A stretch of DNA of 35,157 nucleotides from Betaproteobacteria bacterium (GTDB lineage Bacteria; Pseudomonadota; Gammaproteobacteria; Burkholderiales; Burkholderiaceae). Shown here piece by piece: positions 1 to 8,944 of this stretch (positions are counted from its first letter, which is position 1; each line of letters opens with the position of its first letter). The notes under the pieces were generated by a model. That model ran no database searches. It was not told the origin of the DNA and worked only from the letters and a program-made list of their open reading frames with translations. The position numbers were made by a program, and so were the translations under genes. The stretch spans positions 1 to 35,157 of the forward strand of contig JABMMT010000035.1 in the NCBI GenBank assembly GCA_013205155.1, given 5' to 3'.

Positions 1-375
1 AGTATTCGTAACTATCAACGCAAAACGACTCAATGGACTATTGGTAAGAATTTTGATCAGACTGGCGGCTTTGGTCCGTTCTTAGTGACACCGGATGAAG
101 TTCCTTTAGGCGCTCATGGCCTGCAAATTCAATCGCGCCTGAATGGGACGATTATGCAAAACGCCAATACTAAAGATTTTTTATGGGGTGTTGCAGAAAC
201 TATTGTGTTGATTACAGAGTGTATGACTTTAGAGCCTGGAGATGTTGTCATTACTGGAACTCCAGCAGGCGTTGGGTATGCCAGAACACCACCTGTCTTT
301 ATGAAACCTGGAGATGTATGTGAAATTGAAGTTGAAGGCGTTGGGATCTTAAGAAATACTATTCAAGATGAGTAA
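1..375 (+). CDS. Fumarylacetoacetate hydrolase family protein (5' truncated by window edge)
   Basis: Frame 1 is open from base 1 (SIRNYQRKTTQWTIGKNFDQTGGFGPFLVTPDEVP...); FAH-fold motifs 'TKDFLWGVAETI', 'LEPGDVVITGTPAGVG', 'PGDVCEIEVEGVG'. Confidence 0.9.
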   Translation, partial: SIRNYQRKTTQWTIGKNFDQTGGFGPFLVTPDEVPLGAHGLQIQSRLNGTIMQNANTKDFLWGVAETIVLITECMTLEPGDVVITGTPAGVGYARTPPVFMKPGDVCEIEVEGVGILRNTIQDE

Positions 376-408
376 AAAGCAAGTATTCATTACCATTACA
401 GTTGGTGA

Positions 409-810
409 TTAAGCATTTCCTTTAGGCCGTATTACTCTTGAAGGGTTCTCTTCATAGGGTGGTGAGTAAATTACTAAGAGCTTTACTGGCTCATCACTAA
501 TGACTGTGAAAACATGCATTGCATCGGCTGGAAAAAAACAGGCGTCACCAGGACCGATTTCACAAACCTCACCATTGACTTCAGCACGAGCACGACCTTC
601 TAGTATGTAGCAGACTTGTTCTATACCAGGATGTGCATGAGGAAGAGCGCCTTTACCCTTTTCAATCGTGCCGTGTAACACTTCTAGCTGCTTTGCGCCG
701 ACTGTTTCAGTGCCAATAATTCTGCGGTTCACTGTAGCTAAATGATTGGCTGGATGGTAGCCCTCTACCTCGCCAGCCTTGACAAAGTAACGTGATTTAG
801 TAGCACTCAT
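409..810 (-). CDS. Cupin domain-containing protein
   Basis: 133 aa ORF with cupin motifs (G...PHAHPGIEQVCYILEGRARAEVNGE...GDACFFPADAMHVF). Confidence 0.85.
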   Translation of the reverse strand: MSATKSRYFVKAGEVEGYHPANHLATVNRRIIGTETVGAKQLEVLHGTIEKGKGALPHAHPGIEQVCYILEGRARAEVNGEVCEIGPGDACFFPADAMHVFTVISDEPVKLLVIYSPPYEENPSRVIRPKGNA

Positions 811-828
811 TATTTTCTCTTCTTTGGT

Positions 829-1992
829 TCAATAGGATTTAGGAAGCCCCAAAACTTTCTCAGCAATAAAACAGAGAATGAGCTGAGGGCTGACAGGAGC
901 TAAGCGAGGAATCCAGGATTCACGAAGATAGCGCTCTACGTGGTACTCCTTGGCATAACCCATGCCGCCATGAGTCATGATGGCATTTTCACAAGCATGA
1001 AAGCAGGCTTCACCAGCAAGGTATTTAGCGGCATTCGCTTCAGCGGCACAGGAATTATTGTTGTCATACAGGCTAGCGGCCTTGAAGACCATCAGGTTCG
1101 CAGCTTCTAGTTCCATCCAGGATTTTGCAAGTGGGTGTTGAATTCCTTGATTTTGACCAATCGGACGATCAAATACGATGCGCTCTTTAGCATAAAGCGC
1201 AGCTCTAGCAAGTGCTACTTGTCCTAAACCAATAGCTTCTGCGGCAATTAAAATTCTTTCGGGGTTGAGGCCATGCAGGATGTAGGAAAAGCCTTTACCC
1301 TCTTCGCCGATGAGATCTTGTGCTGGAACCTTGAGTTGATCAATAAAAACCTCGTTGGAATCAACGCACTTACGACCCATTTTTTCAATTTCTTTTACAT
1401 CAATACAAGAGCGATCTAAGTCGGTATAGAACAATGACAAACCTTCAGTCCCTTTGGAATCCTCGATAGAGGTAGTGCGCGCTAGAAGCAAGATCTTATT
1501 AGCTACTTGTGCGGTTGAAATCCAAATCTTTTGCCCGCTGACTAAATAGTGATCACCCTTTTTTTCAGCCTTAGTAGTGAGCTTAAGGGTATTTAAGCCT
1601 GCGTTAGGTTCTGTGACGCCAAAGCAAGCACGATCTTTACCTGCAATTAAAGGAGGTAGCCAGCGCTTTTTTTGTTCATCGGACCCAAAGACAACCACTG
1701 GGTGCAAACCAAAAATATTCATGTGAACTGCAGAGGCACCCGATAAGCCAGCCCCACTGCCAGAAATCGTGCGCATCATAATCGTGGCTTCAGTGATCCC
1801 AAGACCTGCTCCACCATATTCAGTAGGCATCGCAATACCAAGCCACCCTGCATCCGCTAGGGCTTTATGAAAATCAAAAGGGAAGTCACCAGACTGATCT
1901 TTTTTAAGCCAGTAATCTGCATCAAATGGTTTACAAAGTTTTTCAATAGCATCTTGGATCTGTAACTGCTCTGGTGTGAATTGGAAATTCAT
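829..1992 (-). CDS. Acyl-CoA dehydrogenase
   Basis: 387 aa; ACAD motifs 'CFGVTEPNAGLN', 'GQKIWIS', 'FDRPIGQNQGIQHPLA', 'MTHGGMGYAKEYHVERYLRE'. Confidence 0.93.
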   Translation of the reverse strand: MNFQFTPEQLQIQDAIEKLCKPFDADYWLKKDQSGDFPFDFHKALADAGWLGIAMPTEYGGAGLGITEATIMMRTISGSGAGLSGASAVHMNIFGLHPVVVFGSDEQKKRWLPPLIAGKDRACFGVTEPNAGLNTLKLTTKAEKKGDHYLVSGQKIWISTAQVANKILLLARTTSIEDSKGTEGLSLFYTDLDRSCIDVKEIEKMGRKCVDSNEVFIDQLKVPAQDLIGEEGKGFSYILHGLNPERILIAAEAIGLGQVALARAALYAKERIVFDRPIGQNQGIQHPLAKSWMELEAANLMVFKAASLYDNNNSCAAEANAAKYLAGEACFHACENAIMTHGGMGYAKEYHVERYLRESWIPRLAPVSPQLILCFIAEKVLGLPKSY

Positions 1993-3179
1993 TTTTTACT
2001 TCCTGAGCGTATCAGTGCCTCGATAGCATCTTCTGCATAGCCTAGGCCTCTTAATATTTCAGCTGTATGTTGTCCTAGGCTTGGTGCGGGACTGAGATCT
2101 TCTTTTGCCGGAGTCTCAGACCAAGAAACGGGACTTTTCAGCACTCGAATTTGTCCTTCAGTAGGATGATTTTCGGTATAGATGAAGGATTTACTTTTGA
2201 GATGTTCATCTTGAATGAGGTCATCGATCGAATTCATGGTTTGGTTGGGTAAATCAAATTGATCTAGGAGCTGACGCCATTGGGCAGTCGTTTTGGTCCC
2301 CATAATCGCTTCAACTTCTTGATAAACTTGATCGATATTATTTGCGCGATTGACATGAGTGCAAAAAATTTCTTCCTGTAGGCGCTCTGGTTGACCAATT
2401 GCCTCAAAGAAACTTTTCCAATGCTTGTCGTTATAAATCAGAATAGAGATGTATCCATCCTCAGTAGCATAAGGCTTGCGATAGGGAGATAAGAGGCGAG
2501 CATATCCAGATTTACCAATTGGCGGAATAAAGGACTCGCCACCCAAGTGATCCCCCAAAATAAACTGGGCGATGGATTCAAACATGGGAACCACAATGTG
2601 CTGGCCCTTACCTGTCTTCTCCCTGGCATAGAGGGCTGATGTGACTGCGTAAACAGAGTGCAGCCCTGTGACTCTATCGCCTAAAGTAGTCGGTGCATAA
2701 CGCGGTTCATGAATTCCGTATTGCTGCATTAGCCAGGGCACACCAGCAGCGCCTTGTATTAAATCATCGTAGGCGGGTTTATCAGCATAAGGACCATCTA
2801 GACCAAACCCAGAACAAGAAACGTAAATAAGCTTGTCATTTACTTTTTTTAAATCCTCATAACCAAGACCAAGTCGATCAAGCGCCTGGGGACGGATATT
2901 AGAAATAAATACATCCACTGTTTTTGCAATATCAATCGCTGCCTGTTTAGAAGCAGGATCTTTGAGGTCGAGCACCACACTTTTTTTACCACGATTGGCT
3001 TGTAAAAAAATATGCCCCATTTTTGGATTTCTCATGGGACCGACATCCCGCATATTATCTCCATCAGGAGTTTCAATCTTGATGATTTCAGCACCCATCG
3101 ATGCCAAAATTTGGGTTGCAAAGGGCCCCAGAATCACTGCAGTTAAATCTAATATACGAACGCCAGCTAATGGGCCCAT
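1989..3179 (-). CDS. CoA transferase, class III (CaiB/BaiF family)
   Basis: 'MGPLAGVRILDLTAVILGPFATQILASMGAEIIKIE' and 'LDLKDPASKQA' are typical. The track ORF runs to 3278, but the Met at 3179 fits the family N-terminus and avoids overlap with the next gene. Confidence 0.92.
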   Translation of the reverse strand: MGPLAGVRILDLTAVILGPFATQILASMGAEIIKIETPDGDNMRDVGPMRNPKMGHIFLQANRGKKSVVLDLKDPASKQAAIDIAKTVDVFISNIRPQALDRLGLGYEDLKKVNDKLIYVSCSGFGLDGPYADKPAYDDLIQGAAGVPWLMQQYGIHEPRYAPTTLGDRVTGLHSVYAVTSALYAREKTGKGQHIVVPMFESIAQFILGDHLGGESFIPPIGKSGYARLLSPYRKPYATEDGYISILIYNDKHWKSFFEAIGQPERLQEEIFCTHVNRANNIDQVYQEVEAIMGTKTTAQWRQLLDQFDLPNQTMNSIDDLIQDEHLKSKSFIYTENHPTEGQIRVLKSPVSWSETPAKEDLSPAPSLGQHTAEILRGLGYAEDAIEALIRSGSKK

Positions 3180-3198
3180 CACATTCCTTAATTTCTGA

Positions 3199-4164
3199 TT
3201 AATTGAGTTCGGACTTAATACCAGACTGAGTAATGAGTTTGCCCCAGTAAGCCATTTGTTCGCTAACGTATTGTGCAAACTCCTGAGGATTTTTGGATGG
3301 TAAAACTAAAAATCCGAGCTGTGCTAATTTAGATTGGACCTCAGGATCTTTTATCGCCTCCTGAATAGCCGCATTGACTTTATCAACGATTGGTTTTGGT
3401 AGATTGGCTGGACCAAAAATACCATTCCATGACACGAGGTCAAAGCCCTGAACTGTTTTGGCAATAGGGGGTATGTTAGGTAATTGTGCAAAAGGCCTGT
3501 TGCCGGTTAACCCAATAGGGCGTACCTTACCTGCCTTAATCATCGCCATGCCTGAACCAGTATCTACAACATAGACCTGAATTTGATTACCAATTAAATC
3601 GGTCAGCGCTTGGGGGCTCGACTTATAGGGTATCTGCGTCATACTGATTTTTGTCAGATACATAATTGTTTCAGTGGTAACCAGTGAGGTGCTATTCGGG
3701 GTACCGTAGGATAATTTTCCGGGGTTTGCTTTGGCGTAATCAATCAGTTCTTGAACGCTCTTCACTGGCAAATCATTATTTACGGTCAGCACGAAAGGCA
3801 ATTCACCAACCCGTGTAATTGGTGTGAAATCTTTAATCGGATCGTACTTCAGATTTTGGAATAACCAAGGATTTGCTGAATGTGAGGTATTGGTAGTCAT
3901 CAGCAAGGTGTAACCATCGGGTTTAGCAGATGCAACGAATTGGGCTCCGATTTGCGCGCTGGCGCCAGGTTTGTTATCCACAATGACTGGCTGCCCTAAG
4001 ATACTTCCCATCTTAGTAGCCATGATCCTCGCTATTGCGTCAGTACCACTTCCCGGTGCGAACGGTACCACCAAGGTGATGTTTGAGCTCGGGTAACTTT
4101 GTGCGGCAACCTGTAGCGAAATGGCGCTTAACCCAATTGTCAGTAGTTTAAGAAATTGATTCAT
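3199..4164 (-). CDS. Tripartite tricarboxylate transporter substrate-binding protein (Bug/TctC family)
   Basis: Signal peptide, then 'YPSSNITLVVPFAPGSGTDAIARIMATKM...VIVDNKPGASAQIGAQFVASAKPDGYTLLM', a classic Bug signature. Confidence 0.95.
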   Translation of the reverse strand: MNQFLKLLTIGLSAISLQVAAQSYPSSNITLVVPFAPGSGTDAIARIMATKMGSILGQPVIVDNKPGASAQIGAQFVASAKPDGYTLLMTTNTSHSANPWLFQNLKYDPIKDFTPITRVGELPFVLTVNNDLPVKSVQELIDYAKANPGKLSYGTPNSTSLVTTETIMYLTKISMTQIPYKSSPQALTDLIGNQIQVYVVDTGSGMAMIKAGKVRPIGLTGNRPFAQLPNIPPIAKTVQGFDLVSWNGIFGPANLPKPIVDKVNAAIQEAIKDPEVQSKLAQLGFLVLPSKNPQEFAQYVSEQMAYWGKLITQSGIKSELN

Positions 4165-5090
4165 GTTGATCTCCCGTTCATTTTTGCGGCTATTGCTTTA
4201 CCAACGCGGGATGCATTCGTTTTGCCTGTAGCCCTTGCAATATATTCACCAATTTTGACAGTAGCATCAAAGTCTATTCCAGTTTCGATGCCTAAGCCTT
4301 TAAGCATATACAAAACATCTTCGGTAGCGACATTACCAGTTGCTCCTTTTGCATAAGGGCAACCCCCTAGACCTGCGATAGAGGAATGAAAAATACTGAC
4401 ACCTGCTTGCATTGCAGCATAGATATTAGTAAGGGCTTGCCCGTAAGTATCGTGAAAGTGCCCTGAAAATTGCTGTTTGGGTGCAAAGGTGAAGAGACCC
4501 TCAAATAAAGCCGCTATTTGCCCCGGGGTTCCTACTCCAATCGTGTCTGCAATATCAATTTCATCGCAACCCAATGCCATCATTCTTTTGACAACTTCCG
4601 CAACTTGGGCAGGTTCTACGAATCCCTCGTAGGGGCAGCCAAACGAGCAAGAAATGCTGCCACGAATACGAATGCCATCTTGTTTGGCTGCTTTTGCTAC
4701 CGGTGCAAATCGCTCAATAGATTCAGTAATGCTGCAATTGATATTTTTTTGAGCAAAAGCTTCAGATGCCGCAGAGAAAATAACGATCTCATCTACCTTG
4801 GCCGCTAAGGCAGATTCATAACCTTTCATATTCGGGGTGAGGGCTGAATAAATCGTACCAGGCTTTCTGGTGATGGCAGCCATCACTTCATCGCTACCAG
4901 CCATTTGCGGAATCCATTTAGGGGAAACAAAAGATGCTGCCTCAATATTCGGAAATCCGGCACTTGAAAGTTGATTAATCAGATCTACTTTGACATCAAT
5001 GGGAACAAATTCTTTTTCGTTTTGCAGGCCATCACGCGGACCCACTTCAACGATCTTGACCTGCTTAGGAAGGTTGGAAGATGGGCTCAT
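4161..5090 (-). CDS. Hydroxymethylglutaryl-CoA lyase
   Basis: 'VKIVEVGPRDGLQNE', 'EAASFVSPKWIPQMA', 'GHFHDTYGQAL' and 'SSIAGLGGCPYAKGATGNVATED' (HMGL active-site Cys signature). Confidence 0.95.
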   Translation of the reverse strand: MSPSSNLPKQVKIVEVGPRDGLQNEKEFVPIDVKVDLINQLSSAGFPNIEAASFVSPKWIPQMAGSDEVMAAITRKPGTIYSALTPNMKGYESALAAKVDEIVIFSAASEAFAQKNINCSITESIERFAPVAKAAKQDGIRIRGSISCSFGCPYEGFVEPAQVAEVVKRMMALGCDEIDIADTIGVGTPGQIAALFEGLFTFAPKQQFSGHFHDTYGQALTNIYAAMQAGVSIFHSSIAGLGGCPYAKGATGNVATEDVLYMLKGLGIETGIDFDATVKIGEYIARATGKTNASRVGKAIAAKMNGRST

Positions 5091-5872
5091 TTACTTTTTT
5101 CGAGAAAGGCTTTCATGCGCAGTTGGGCTTCATCACTAGTGCGGATAGTCGCAATACGCTCTACAGTTTCCTCTAGCAACGCCGGAGTGATTGCTTGCTG
5201 CGAAATATCGCGTACCATTTTTTTACAGGCCATTACTGCCAGTGGACCATTACTAATAATGGCTTGGCAAACTTCATCCACTTTAGTATCAAGGGCATCA
5301 GGCTCGACTAATTCATGTACGAATCCCATTTCCTTTGCTTGGGCAGCAGTAAATATTTCAGCAGTTACAAAATATCGACGTGCGGCTTGTTCACCAAGCG
5401 CTCTCATAACGTAGGGTGCAATAGTTGCTGGTAGCAAACCTAATTTTGCTTCAGAGATGCAGAAGCGAGCTTGCGTAGAGGCAATCAAGATATCGCATAC
5501 TGAAGCTAGCCCAACTCCACCCGCATAGGCATCACCCTGTACTTTGGCGATGACGGGTTTTGGACAGGCGTAGATTGTATTGAGCATCAATGCCATTTTG
5601 CGAGAGTCAGCTAGATTCTCTTCTTTGGTGAAGTTAGCCATACTCTTCATCCAATTGAGATCAGCTCCCGCACAAAAAGTCTTGCCATTAGCCTGAAGTA
5701 CAATAACGCGGCAGCAGTCATCAGAGCCTAGTGTAGTAAAGATCTCTTGTAGTTCGCTAATTAAGCCTTCGTTAAAGGCATTGCGTACTTCTGGTCGATT
5801 AAGAGTGACGTGAGTAATACCTTCACCTTGAACAGTAAGGTATTGATATGAGGATGCGTTATAGGTAGCCAA
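5087..5872 (-). CDS. Enoyl-CoA hydratase/isomerase family protein, methylglutaconyl-CoA hydratase-like
   Basis: Crotonase motifs 'LNRPEVRNAFNEGLI', 'CAGADLNWMKSMA', 'GDAYAGGVGLASVCDI', 'SEAKLGLLPATIAPYVMRALG'; the last resembles LiuC-type hydratases. Confidence 0.9.
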   Translation of the reverse strand: MATYNASSYQYLTVQGEGITHVTLNRPEVRNAFNEGLISELQEIFTTLGSDDCCRVIVLQANGKTFCAGADLNWMKSMANFTKEENLADSRKMALMLNTIYACPKPVIAKVQGDAYAGGVGLASVCDILIASTQARFCISEAKLGLLPATIAPYVMRALGEQAARRYFVTAEIFTAAQAKEMGFVHELVEPDALDTKVDEVCQAIISNGPLAVMACKKMVRDISQQAITPALLEETVERIATIRTSDEAQLRMKAFLEKSK

Positions 5873-6116
5873 AGACAGTCTCCAATTACTTCAATTTTCT
5901 TTAATTTACTGGAATCTGGAGCATAAGGTGAGATTAAGGCAATTAAAGCTTATGGCTTATGGCATTTCACTAGCAAACTAAGTCCATTGCGCTAAGGACA
6001 CTTTAAACAAGGTTCTAAGCCAAGATTAGATTTCTTCTATTGTCATCCGCCAGAATTGGGTAATATGAATTACCTTTATCTGCAAAAGATTACTAAGACC
6101 CTTTTTGTGAAAACTT

Positions 6117-6923
6117 ATGTTACTTAGCGAAAACCTGCGTTTACAAATATTTTCATCAGATTTATTGTTCTTGATTTTGCTAGTTCTGATGCTTTTAATG
6201 ATAGAAGTCGGCTGGCGAGTGGGCTTTAATCTTGCGTCGAAATACAGCATGCAAAAAGTAGATGCAAGTGAAACATTTATGGCTGCTATCTTTGGGCTCT
6301 TGGCGCTCCTAATTGCATTGACATTTTCTGGAGCATCTGATCGTTTCGATCACCGCCGTGAACTAATTGTTTTAGAGGTCAGCGCAATAGGAACTGCTTA
6401 CCAATCTATTGATCTATTGAGCCATAAAGATCAGCCGCAGGTTAGAGAGCTATTCAAACAATATCTTGATAGTCGTATCAATCTATATCAGGATAATGAA
6501 ACTTTATCTGAATTGCATCTAGAGAAAAAAGTTGCGGCACATAATGCAATTGGAAATCAGCTTTGGAAAGCTGTGGTCCGCGCAGTGGAAGACACTGTTT
6601 ACCCACAAAAATTAGTTGCTGCCCAAATCCTTCCGGAGGTATCTGACATGTTCACCGCCTCCGAAAATCAAAGACTTGCGAGTAAATTTCATCCACCTCA
6701 GATTATTCAGCGTGCACTCATAGGCCTAGCTTTTATTGGATCTCTTATTGCTGGGTACAACATGGGAGTTGAAAAAAAACGCGATTGGCTGGTGGTCATT
6801 GTTTATTCGATTCTGATGTCGGGGGCTATTTTTATTATTTTCAGTCTTGAATATCCCAGGATTGGCAAAGTGAGCTTAGGCGACTTTGACGCGGAATTAA
6901 TGGTCCTCAGAAAATCCTTTTAG
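6117..6923 (+). CDS. DUF4239 / bestrophin-like membrane protein
   Basis: 268 aa with N-terminal TM helices, 'AIFGLLALLIALTFSGASDRFDHRRELIVLEVSAIGTAYQSIDLL', and two C-terminal TM segments. Confidence 0.7.
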   Translation: MLLSENLRLQIFSSDLLFLILLVLMLLMIEVGWRVGFNLASKYSMQKVDASETFMAAIFGLLALLIALTFSGASDRFDHRRELIVLEVSAIGTAYQSIDLLSHKDQPQVRELFKQYLDSRINLYQDNETLSELHLEKKVAAHNAIGNQLWKAVVRAVEDTVYPQKLVAAQILPEVSDMFTASENQRLASKFHPPQIIQRALIGLAFIGSLIAGYNMGVEKKRDWLVVIVYSILMSGAIFIIFSLEYPRIGKVSLGDFDAELMVLRKSF

Positions 6924-7019
6924 ATTGATATAAATCGGATCTCTCTACTGGTATTCCTCTATGGAAAGCTCTCAAAACGAGAGTAGATTGGTAGATATAT
7001 TCACTAATGGGGAGGCTTT

Positions 7020-7571
7020 ATGGCAAAGAGTCCATTTGATTTAAATGCCCTTGAGGGGCAGCAAAAGATGATCAAGGCGACAAAAGAACTTGGCGCAGTG
7101 GCTATCGAATCTGCACAATCAATTAATCAAATTAATCAACAAGCTGCCCAGGAGTTAGCTGCCCTGGTTCAGAAACGGGTCGCTGAATTAATCAAGACCC
7201 AAGACCCCAAGAGCGCCTTTGATTATGTTCATGCAGAAGTATTGCAGGATGCTGCTAAAGAAGTGACCCAATATCATCAGAAGCTTTTAAAAGTTCTCAA
7301 TCAAGGCAATAAAGAACTTGCTGAGATTGCTGAATCCATGATTGAGGAGTCCAAGGCTGATCTCATTCACTTTGTGAACGATGCTACCAATAACGCCCCC
7401 AAGGATAGCCAAGCTTATGTTTCAGTATTTAAGACTTCATTTAATACTGCGCTACAAAATTTTGATTTAATTCGTGCGGGAATGGCTGATTCATTTTCTC
7501 AATTTGAAAAGAGCGTGGAGAATGTCAGTAAGGCGACTAATAGCCCAGTAGCAGGCAAAAAGACATCCTAA
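7020..7571 (+). CDS. Phasin family protein
   Basis: 183 aa helical, Gln/Ala/Lys-rich protein; 'SIQTINQQAAQELAALVQKRVAELIKT..'-like pattern typical of PHA-granule phasins. Confidence 0.85.
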   Translation: MAKSPFDLNALEGQQKMIKATKELGAVAIESAQSINQINQQAAQELAALVQKRVAELIKTQDPKSAFDYVHAEVLQDAAKEVTQYHQKLLKVLNQGNKELAEIAESMIEESKADLIHFVNDATNNAPKDSQAYVSVFKTSFNTALQNFDLIRAGMADSFSQFEKSVENVSKATNSPVAGKKTS

Positions 7572-8467
7572 TATTGTTGCTGGAATTGCACGGCAGTTTT
7601 GATAGTTTGAAAATGGATATTAACGGTTGATGCTATTTCTTTACCATAACCACCTGCCATCGAAATGGCTAAGGGTAGCTTTCTATCAAAAGCATATCTC
7701 AGTACGGCCTCATCTCGCAGTCGCATTCCCTCACTGCTAATATTTAATCGTCCAAGACGATCATCCTCATGGGGATCGGCCCCCGCTAAAAAAATAAGGC
7801 TATCCGGCTTGAAACGAGAATCTAGTTTATCTAGACAATGACTCAAAGTATTTAAATAGGTTTGATCATTACATTCATCTGGTAAGCCAAAATCTAAATT
7901 ACTGACTTCCTTTTTAAAAGGGAAATTATTTTCACCATGAATCGACAGAGTGAAGATGGAAGAATCGTTTTGCAGAATAGCTGCTGTACCGTTACCTTGG
8001 TGAACATCTAAATCGATGATTGCAATTTTCAGTTTAGGATTAATTTCTTTCTGTAAGGCTCGTGCGGCAATGGCAGAATCATTGAAAACGCAGAAGCCAG
8101 ACCCCTTGTCTCGATAGGCATGATGTGTGCCTCCTGCCAAATTGACCGCAACACCCTCAGTTAAGGATGTTTTGCATGCTGCTACTGTTGCCCCAGCTGA
8201 TCTTCGTGAACGTTCCACCATCTTCTGACTCCACGGGAAACCAATCTCTCTTTGTTCGTGCGCGCTTAAATTACCCTTAATGATATTAATTAGATATTGC
8301 GGGTCATGTGCGTAAAGAATTTGAGTATCACTTGCAGCAGGCGCTTCAACCAGTTTGACGCCTTCTAAATGACCCACTAAGTTTCTGAGTTGAGAATACT
8401 TCTCCATGGGAAAGCGATGACCACTTGGTAGCGGCAAAATAAAATGGTCGGTATAAAACGCCTTCAA
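7568..8467 (-). CDS. Histone deacetylase family protein
   Basis: 'LAGGTHHAYRDKGSGFCVFNDSAIAARAL', 'IAIIDLDVHQGNGTAAIL', 'FLAGADPHEDDRLGRLNIS', 'SMAGGYG'. Confidence 0.93.
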   Translation of the reverse strand: MKAFYTDHFILPLPSGHRFPMEKYSQLRNLVGHLEGVKLVEAPAASDTQILYAHDPQYLINIIKGNLSAHEQREIGFPWSQKMVERSRRSAGATVAACKTSLTEGVAVNLAGGTHHAYRDKGSGFCVFNDSAIAARALQKEINPKLKIAIIDLDVHQGNGTAAILQNDSSIFTLSIHGENNFPFKKEVSNLDFGLPDECNDQTYLNTLSHCLDKLDSRFKPDSLIFLAGADPHEDDRLGRLNISSEGMRLRDEAVLRYAFDRKLPLAISMAGGYGKEIASTVNIHFQTIKTAVQFQQQY

Positions 8468-8469
8468 CC

Positions 8470-8838
8470 TTAACTCGAGTATTGCTTCAGAAAATCTAAT
8501 GAAACTAGCTCAAGAGCTTTGATGTTAGTGCTTTCAAGTTTGATCATTGGTGCACACTTGGCTTGAACGGCCTCAATCCAGCGATTGAGGCAAAGACACC
8601 ATTGATCGCCTGCTACCAAACCAGGAAATTGATATTCTGGCCTAGGTGTAATCAGATCGTTGCCTTTGCTTAGGCTAAATTGTAAAAATTCCTTAGTGAC
8701 TATCGCACACACCAAATGACTCCCAATATCTTCCTCGTTAGTCTTGCAGCATCCATCTCGAAAAAATCCGGTAAGTGGTTCAAAGGAACAGGGAACCAAG
8801 GGTTGACCAAGCACATTTAGCGCCATATTTTTTTGCAT
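8470..8838 (-). CDS. DUF2237 family protein
   Basis: 122 aa; 'LNVLGQPLVPCSFEPLTGFFRDGCC', 'SHLVCAIVTKEFLQFSLSKGNDL', 'PGDQWCLCLNRW'-type motifs. Start may be the second Met. Confidence 0.85.
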   Translation of the reverse strand: MQKNMALNVLGQPLVPCSFEPLTGFFRDGCCKTNEEDIGSHLVCAIVTKEFLQFSLSKGNDLITPRPEYQFPGLVAGDQWCLCLNRWIEAVQAKCAPMIKLESTNIKALELVSLDFLKQYSS

Positions 8839-8944
8839 AAAAGCCCTTTTATAAGTAATAAATATCAGTTTATTGAAATAAGTTTAAACTTGCTGAATAG
8901 TAAAGCCTTATACATCTATATTAGATCTGCTCCTAATACTCCAT

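Noticed and set aside
3180-3278. N-terminal extension of the CoA-transferase
   Set aside because: Extension overlaps the Bug gene tail; the family N-terminus begins at MGPLAGVRILDLT.
4971-5414. 147-aa plus-strand ORF opposite the HMG-CoA lyase and hydratase genes
   Set aside because: Crosses two real genes on the other strand; no family resemblance.
5946-5967. Short repeat 'ttatggcttatggc' in the divergent intergenic region before the DUF4239 gene
   Set aside because: Two 7-bp copies only; likely chance.
6026-6250. 74-aa minus-strand ORF overlapping the start of the DUF4239 gene
   Set aside because: No motif, basic low-complexity sequence, overlaps a better ORF.
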